Assembly (NCBI GenBank): GCA_024362935.1
Contig: JANCRA010000006.1
Coordinates: forward strand, 33,411,924 to 33,475,923
DNA length: 64,000 nucleotides
DNA from: Setophaga petechia
Taxonomy: Eukaryota > Chordata > Aves > Passeriformes > Parulidae
Reading direction: 5' to 3'
A program made the position numbers and the translations under genes. Shown here piece after piece: positions 57,222 through 64,000 of the stretch. The notes beneath the pieces are model-generated. The model made no database searches. It was not told the origin of the DNA and saw only the letters and a list, made by a program, of their open reading frames with translations. Numbering within the stretch: the first letter of the stretch is position 1; each line of letters opens with the position of its first letter.

Positions 57222-58987
57222 GGTCCCTCAAGAGCCTCCCATTGTCCAGGCCAAAGCTCCCTCAGCACCTCCTCCCTGGCCTTGTGCTGCACCCCCTTGC
57301 CCAGCTCCCCCCTCCTTCTGTGCACACGCTGCAGCCCCTCCATGACTTTCTGCTTCCCAGGGCCCACAGCTGCACACAGCACTCCAGCTGTGGCCGCAGC
57401 GCTGCCCAGCACAGGGCCACGCTCCCTGCCCTGCTCCTGCTGCCCCCCTGCTGCTGACACAGGCCACCGTGCCCTCGGCCTTCTTGGCCCCCTGGCTACA
57501 CGCTGCCTCATCTTCAGCTGCTCCAGGCCGCCAGCCCTGCGTCCTTTTGGCCCACGCAGCTGCCCAGCCACAAAGGTGCCCATCTGACTTCAGATCCAGC
57601 AGGCACCAGTGCAAGATGGCCTTCCTCTTCCCAGCAACACAAGACAGCGGTCAAGGACTTGCAGCTTCGCCCCCACTCCACGCACCAAGGCACTTGCCAA
57701 AGCTGCAGACTGCACCCAAAAATGCACCAACAGAAACTGGCCGCTTCTGCTTTTGGCCTCACAAGAAAGCGTCCCAACCCCACACTTTGTTTCTTTGGCC
57801 ACACGGGAAAAGAACGGCCCCCAACAGCTGCATGGACCACACAGTCCTCCCTTTGCAGCTTATCAAAACCCAAAACAGAGCTGGCCCAAAAGAGACTGTA
57901 GAAGTCAAGAACTACTCAGGGAAAGTGCAGACCGCTTTCACAAGCCAAACACACCTTTCCAGAAAGGGAAAACAAGCAAACCAAGGCCTGGCACCTCCAG
58001 CACTACCTCCTTTGCATTTGGCCATAGCACTGCAGAAGCCAAGAGATAGAGCTTCCCTGAGACAAGCAGCCACATGCTCTCCCACAGGCACCAGCCCTTT
58101 GCTGCCACAACATGACAGCTCAGAGGCCAAGTACTGTGGGCGCTGCCTGGAGGAAATCCCGAGCTCCTGGCAGGACCGCAGCCCCCAGCATCCTCAGCCA
58201 GCAACAGCAAAGTGCTGGCTGCTCCAAAACTTGCAGCTCTGCTTTGCAGTAAAGACAGCACCACACACAACTGGCACTTACAAGTTCAGAATATCCAGGC
58301 TCTGGTGTGAGCACTGATGGAGGCTGGCGCTCATCCACCTCCCTTTGCTCCTCTGCGGCTTCTACTCCAGGAGCAGCTGGAGCCCGGGGAGAGACGGCTC
58401 TTGGTTCTGTCATCTGTGGCAAGAGAGAAGCATGAGGGACAGGCCATTTCCTATCATGTAGAACCTCATTTCTTTTCAGATCTACCGCCACATCTTCCAA
58501 GGAGAAATCATACATTTCGCAGCGACAGAGGGGTTCTAAGTCACAGCCACCAAATTAAAATTGGCCAATTCAACAGAACTCTAGATGGATATGACGTTGG
58601 TTCTCCTGCCTGGCCTCTATCAGCAAGCAAGGTTGTCTCGGCTAAACGGAGCTTTTAGAGCTTGAAAGCACTGAAAAGGAAAAGTAGAAAAGCGACAGCA
58701 TTGCCTTTGCTACTGCTGCTGCAGGTGTGGAAAACTAAAACTGGATCAGAATCCCACCCAGGGCTGGAAAAAGCAGGAAACATTGTGCAGAAGCATCCTT
58801 GCTTGCTGGAAAAACAGGAAAATGAACAGGCCTTCTCCTCCTAGCAAACCAAGGAGCCAACAAAGCACAAGAAGTCACCCACTCCAGTGTCTAAAGGCCT
58901 TGGATGCAGTGACGGGATGCAGTTTGGTGGAGAAAGAGCCCTTGTGCTCAGCACTGTCACGCAGGGATTGATGGAAGTTTGCCTGAA
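57222..58987 (-). repeat. Array unit 3
   Basis: 1,766 bp. Exon-like segment 58282-58413 (132 nt), with GVEAAEEQ in place of GEEAAEEQ. It shares private variants with unit 5, such as CCCAAAACAGAGCTGGCCC near 57,870, showing the two are closer to each other than to their neighbours. Confidence 0.85.
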
Positions 58988-60748
58988 GGTCCCTCAAGAG
59001 CCTCCCATTGTCCAGGCCAAAGCTCCCTCAGCACCTCCTCCCTGGCCTTGTGCTGCACCCCCTTGCCCAGCTCCCTCCTCCTTCTGTGCACATGCTGCAG
59101 CCCCTCCATGACTTTCTGCTTCCCAGGGCCCACAGCTGCACACAGCACTCCAGCTGTGGCCGCAGCGCTGCCCAGCACAGGGCCACGCTCCCTGCCCTGC
59201 TCCTGCTGCCCCCCTGCTGCTGGCACAGGCCACCGTTTCCTCGTCCTTCTTGGCCCCCTGGCCACACGCTGCCTCATCTTCAGCTGCTCCAGGCCGCCAG
59301 CCCTGCGTCCTTTTGGCCCACGCAGCTGCCCAGCCACAAAGGTGCCCATCTGACTTCAGATCCAGCAGGCACCAGTGCAAGATGGCCTTCCTCTTCCCAG
59401 CAACACAAGACAGCGGTCAAGGACTTGCAGCTTCGCCCCCACTCCACGCACCAAGGCACTTGCCAAAGCTGCAGACTGCACCCAAAAATGCACCAACAGA
59501 AACTGGCCGCTTCTGCTTTTGGCCTCACAAGAAGGCGTCCCAACCCCACACTTTGTTTCTTTGGCCGGAAAAGAACGGCCCCCAACAGCTGCATGGGCCA
59601 CACAGTCCTCCCTTTGCAGCTTATCAAAAGCCAAAAGACACCTGGCCCAAAAGAGACTGTAGAAGTCAAGAACTACTCAGGGAAAGCGCAGACCGCTTTC
59701 ACAAGCCAAAGACACCTTTCCAAAAAGGGAAAACAAGCAAACCAAGGCCTGGCACCTCCAGCACTACCTCCTTTGAATTTGGCCATAGCATTGCAGAAGC
59801 CAAGAGATAGAGCTTCCCTGAGACAAGCAGCCACATGCTCTCCCACAGGCACCAGCCCTTTGCTGCCACAACATGACAGCTCAGAGGCCAAGTACTGTGG
59901 GCGCTGCCTGGAGGAAATCCCGAGCTCCTGGCAGGACCGCAGCCCCCAGCATCCTCAGCCAGCAACAGCAATGTGCTGGCTGCTCCAAAACTTGCAGCTC
60001 TGCTTTGCACTAAAGACAGCATCACACACAAGTGGCACTTACAAGTTCAGAATATCCAGGCTCTGGTGTGAGCACTGATGGAGGCTGGCGCTCATCCACC
60101 TCCCTTTGCTCCTCTGCGGCTTCTTCTCCAGGAGCAGCGGGAGCCCGGGGAGAGACGGCTCTTGGATCTGTCATCTGTGGCAAGAGAGAAGCATGAGGGA
60201 CAGGCCATTTCCTATCATGTAGAACCTCATTTCTTTTCAGATCTACCGCCACATCTTCCAAGGAGAAATCATACATTTCACAGCGACAGAGGGGTTCTAA
60301 GTCACAGCCACCAAATTAAAATTGGCCAATTCAACAGAACTCTAGATGGATATGACGTTGGTTCTCCTGCCTGGCCTCTATCAGCAAGCAAGGTTGTCTC
60401 GGCTAAACGGAGCTTTTAGAGCTTGAAAGAACTGAAATGGAAAACTAGAAAAGCGACAGCATTGCCTTTGCTACTGCTGCTGCAGGTGTGGAAAACTAAA
60501 ACTGGATCAGAATCCCACCCAGGGCTGGAAAAAGCAGGAAACATTGTGCAGAAGCATCCTTGCTTGCTGGAAAAACAGGAAAATGAACAGGCCTTCTCCT
60601 CCTAGCAAACCAAGGAGCCAACAAAGCACAAGAAGTCACCCACTCCAGTGTCTAAAGCCCTAGGATACAGTGACGGGATGCAGTTTGGTGGAGAGACAGC
60701 CCTTGTGCTGAGCACTGTCACGCAGGGATTGATGGAAGTTTGCCTGAA
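58988..60748 (-). repeat. Array unit 4
   Basis: 1,761 bp. Exon-like segment 60043-60174 (132 nt). It shares with unit 6 the variant CACCGTTTCCTCGTCCTTC in the CR1-like part (about 59,230). The long plus-strand ORF across it (59,008-60,078) is antisense to the CR1 fragment. Confidence 0.85.
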
Positions 60749-62514
60749 GGTCCCTCAAGAGCCTCCCATTGTCCAGGCCAAAGCTCCCTCAGCACCTCCT
60801 CCCTGGCCTTGTGCTGCACCCCCTTGCCCAGTTGCCTTGTCCTTCTGTGCACACGCTGTAGCCACTCCATGACTTTCTGCTTCCCAGGGCCCACAGCTGC
60901 ACACAGCACTCCAGCTGTGGCCGCAGCGCTGCCCAGCACAGGGCCACGCTCCCTGCCCTGCTCCTGCTGCCCCCCTGCTGCTGACACAGGCCACCGTGCC
61001 CTCGGCCTTCTTGGCCCCCTGGCTACACGCTGCCTCATCTTCAGCTGCTCAAGGCCGCCAGCCCTGCGTCCTTTTGGCCCACGCAGCTGCCCAGCCACAA
61101 AGGTGCCCATCTGACTTCAGATCCAGCAGGCACCAGTGCAAGATGGCCTTCCTCTTCCCAGCAACACAAGACAGCGGTCAAGGACTTGCAGCTTCGCCCC
61201 CACTCCACGCACCAAGGCACTTGCCAAAGCTGCAGACTGCACCCAAAAATGCACCAACAGAAACTGGCCGCTTCTGCTTTTGGCCTCACAAGAAAGCGTC
61301 CCAACCCCACACTTTGTTTCTTTGGCCACACGGGAAAAGAACGGCCCCCAACAGCTGCATGGACCACACAGTCCTCCCTTTGCAGCTTATCAAAACCCAA
61401 AACAGAGCTGGCCCAAAAGAGACTGTAGAAGTCAAGAACTACTCAGGGAAAGTGCAGACCGCTTTCACAAGCCAAACACACCTTTCCAGAAAGGGAAAAC
61501 AAGCAAACCAAGGCCTGGCACCTCCAGCACTACCTCCTTTGCATTTGGCCATAGCACTGCAGAAGCCAAGAGATAGAGCTTCCCTGAGACAAGCAGCCAC
61601 ATGCTCTCCCACAGGCACCAGCCCTTTGCTGCCACAACATGACAGCTCAGAGGCCAAGTACTGTGGGCGCTGCCTGGAGGAAATCCCGAGCTCCTGGCAG
61701 GACCGCAGCCCCCAGCATCCTCAGCCAGCAACAGCAAAGTGCTGGCTGCTCCAAAACTTGCAGCTCTGCTTTGCAGTAAAGACAGCACCACACAGAACTG
61801 GCACTTACAAGTTCAGAATATCCAGGCTCTGGTGTGAGCACTGATGGAGGCTGGCGCTCATCCACCTCCCTTTGCTCCTCTGCGGCTTCTACTCCAGGAG
61901 CAGCTGGAGCCCGGGGAGAGACGGCTCTTGGTTCTGTCATCTGTGGCAAGAGAGAAGCATGAGGGACAGGCCATTTCCTATCATGTAGAACCTCATTTCT
62001 TTTCAGATCTACCGCCACATCTTCCAAGGAGAAATCATACATTTCGCAGCGACAGAGGGGTTCTAAGTCACAGCCACCAAATTAAAATTGGCCAATTCAA
62101 CAGAACTCTAGATGGATATGACGTTGGTTCTCCTGCCTGGCCTCTATCAGCAAGCAAGGTTGTCTCGGCTAAACGGAGCTTTTAGAGCTTGAAAGCACTG
62201 AAAAGGAAAAGTAGAAAAGCGACAGCATTGCCTTTGCTACTGCTGCTGCAGGTGTGGAAAACTAAAACTGGATCAGAATCCCACCCAGGGCTGGAAAAAG
62301 CAGGAAACATTGTGCAGAAGCATCCTTGCTTGCTGGAAAAACAGGAAAATGAACAGGCCTTCTCCTCCTAGCAAACCAAGGAGCCAACAAAGCACAAGAA
62401 GTCACCCACTCCAGTGTCTAAAGGCCTTGGATGCAGTGACGGGATGCAGTTTGGTGGAGAAAGAGCCCTTGTGCTCAGCACTGTCACGCAGGGATTGATG
62501 GAAGTTTGCCTGAA
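60749..62514 (-). repeat. Array unit 5
   Basis: 1,766 bp and nearly identical to unit 3 outside the CR1-like part, which has its own changes (GTTGCCTTGTCC, about 60,832). Exon-like segment 61809-61940 (132 nt). Confidence 0.85.
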
Positions 62515-64000
62515 GGTCCCTCAAGAGCCTCCCATTGTCCAGGCCAAAGCTCCCTCAGCACCTCCTCCCTGGCCTTGTGCTGCACCCCCTTGCCCAGCTC
62601 CCTCCTCCTTCTGTGCACAAGCTGCAGCCACTCCATGACTTTCTGCTTCCCAGGGCCCACAGCTGCACACAGCACTCCAGCTGTGGCCGCAGCGCTGCCC
62701 AGCACAGGGCCACGCTCCCTGCCCTGCTCCTGCTGCCCCCCTGCTGCTGGCACAGGCCACCGTTTCCTCGTCCTTCTTGGCCCCCTGGCCACACGCTGCC
62801 TCATCTTCAGCTGCTCCAGGCCGCCAGCCCTGCGTCCTTTTGGCCCACGCAGCTGCCCAGCCACAAAGGTGCCCATCTGACTTCAGATCCAGCAGGCACC
62901 AGTGCAAGATGGCCTTCCTCTTCCCAGCAACACAAGACAGCGGTCAAGGACTTGCAGCTTCGCCCCCACTCCACGCACCAAGGCACTTGCCAAAGCTGCA
63001 GACTGCAGCCAAATATGCACCAACAGAAACTGGCCGCTTCTGCTTTTGGCCTCACAAGAAGGCGTCCCAACCCCACACTTTGTTTCTTTGGCCACGCAAG
63101 AAAAAGAACGGCCCCCAACAGCTGCATGGGCCACACAGTCCTCCCTTTGCAGCTTATCAAAAGCCAAAAGACACCTGGCCCAAAAAAGACTGTAGAAGTC
63201 AAGAACTACTCAGGGAAAATGCAGACTGCTTTAATGCTTTCACAAGCCAAACATACCTTTCCAGAAAGGGAAAACAAGCAAACCAAGCCTGGCACCTCCA
63301 GCACTACCTCCTTTGCATTTGGCCTTAGCATTGCAGAAGCCAAGAGATAGAGCTTCCCTGAGACAAGCAGCCACATGCTCTCCCACAGGCACCAGCCCTT
63401 TGCTGCCGCAACATGACAGCTCAGAGGCCAAGTACTGTGGGCGCTGCCTGGAGGAAATCCCGAGCTCCTGGCAGGACCGCAGCCCCCAGCATCCTCAGCC
63501 AGCAACAGCAATGTGCTGGCTGCTCCAAAACTTGCAGCTCTGCTTTGCACTAAAGACAGCATCACACACAAGTGGCACTTACAAGTTCAGAATATCCAGG
63601 CTCTGGTGTGAACACTGATGGAGGCTGGCGCTCATCCACCTCCCTTTGCTCCTCTGCGGCTTCTTCTCCAGGAGCAGCGGGAGCCCGGGGAGAGACGGCT
63701 CTTGGTTCTGTCATCTGTGGCAAGAAAGAAGCATGAGGGACAGGCCATTTCCTATCATGTAGAACCTCATTTCTTTTCAGATCTACCGCCACATCTTCCA
63801 AGGGGAAATCATACATTTCACAGCGACAGAGGGGTTCTAAGTCACAGCCACCAAATTAAAATTGGCCAATTCAACAGAACTCTAGATGGATATGACGTTG
63901 GTTCTCCTGCCTGGCCTCTATCAGCAAGCAAGGCTGTCTTGGCTAAACGGAGCTTTTAGAGCTTGAAAGCACTGAAATGGAAAACTAGAAAAGCGACAGC
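62515..64000 (-). repeat. Array unit 6, truncated by the window end
   Basis: 1,486 bp visible. Exon-like segment 63583-63714 (132 nt). It matches unit 4 in the CR1-like part and unit 2 near 63,230, so it is a mosaic consistent with unequal exchange or gene conversion. Confidence 0.85.

Larger units (their letters stand above)
52031..64000 (-). repeat. Tandem array of units of about 1.76 kb, seven visible
   Basis: A segment recurs with starts at 52,031, 53,687, 55,448, 57,222, 58,988, 60,749 and 62,515 (spacings 1656, 1761, 1774, 1766, 1761, 1766). The last copy runs off the window. On the minus strand each unit contains a 132-nt exon-like segment (138 nt in the first), then an unrecognised middle part, then a CR1-like fragment of about 300 bp. 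Units 4 and 6, and units 3 and 5, share private variants, giving a 3,527-bp higher-order period. Long plus-strand ORFs across the units are antisense to the CR1 piece and are not counted as genes. Confidence 0.9.

Noticed and set aside
59008..60078. Plus-strand ORF of 356 codons in the tandem array
   Set aside because: It is antisense to a CR1-like fragment, varies in length between units because of small indels, and has no domain.
52031..64000. CRISPR-like array
   Set aside because: Unit length is about 1.76 kb with no short repeat-spacer pattern, and the genome is eukaryotic.

Overview
The window looks like a repeat-rich accessory region of a bird genome, most likely a passerine. The grounds are CR1-type LINE fragments, avian-style endogenous retroviruses (ERVs) of several classes, and GC-rich multi-copy exons of two families that I recall as expanded in songbirds: maestro HEAT-like repeat (MROH) proteins and PAK-like kinases. 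Nothing is prokaryotic; genes are in short exons with GT/AG splice sites. Species cannot be fixed from sequence alone.

Layout. (1) 1-13.6 kb: two minus-strand MROH-family copies (B, about 3.85-8.4 kb; A, 11.38-13.38 kb), with a betaretrovirus-like gag remnant at 1.56-2.34 kb and a solo LTR between the copies. (2) 13.585-19.422 kb: an env-less class II ERV on the minus strand with two LTRs and several frame breaks, lying where the upstream exons of MROH copy A should be. (3) 19.4-25 kb: GC-rich sequence, a degenerate repeat, and an unusual env-only ERV on the minus strand (LTR, lysine-type PBS, a 142-codon hydrophobic ORF, then env), followed by AT-rich sequence. (4) 25.045-38.635 kb: an inverted copy of 0.85-4.97 kb. 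It carries a 3' MROH fragment (copy C) and the same gag remnant, and is interrupted by a nearly intact, very young 9,483-bp provirus (27,096-36,578). The other arm preserves the empty integration site. (5) 38.6-41.7 kb: GC-rich DNA, interstitial telomere-like repeats and a CR1 fragment. (6) 41.8-50.7 kb: minus-strand exons of a PAK-like kinase with one in-frame stop in the activation segment, and upstream coiled-coil exons. (7) 52.03 kb to the window end: a tandem array of units of about 1.76 kb, seven visible. Each holds an antisense CR1 fragment and a spliceable exon-like segment, and the newer units form a 3,527-bp two-unit higher-order period.

The main discovery candidate is the young provirus. 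It combines gammaretrovirus-like features (histidine-type PBS, gag-TAG-pol in one frame, one zinc knuckle, 4-bp target duplication) with an intact 224-codon cysteine-rich, basic-tailed ORF between pol and env, and with an envelope lacking the usual gammaretroviral CX6CC motif. That envelope has a long basic leader, a short surface subunit and an unusually long transmembrane subunit. The visible defect is one in-frame stop in integrase. The second candidate is the env-only element with its own hydrophobic ORF; the third is the tandem exon array.
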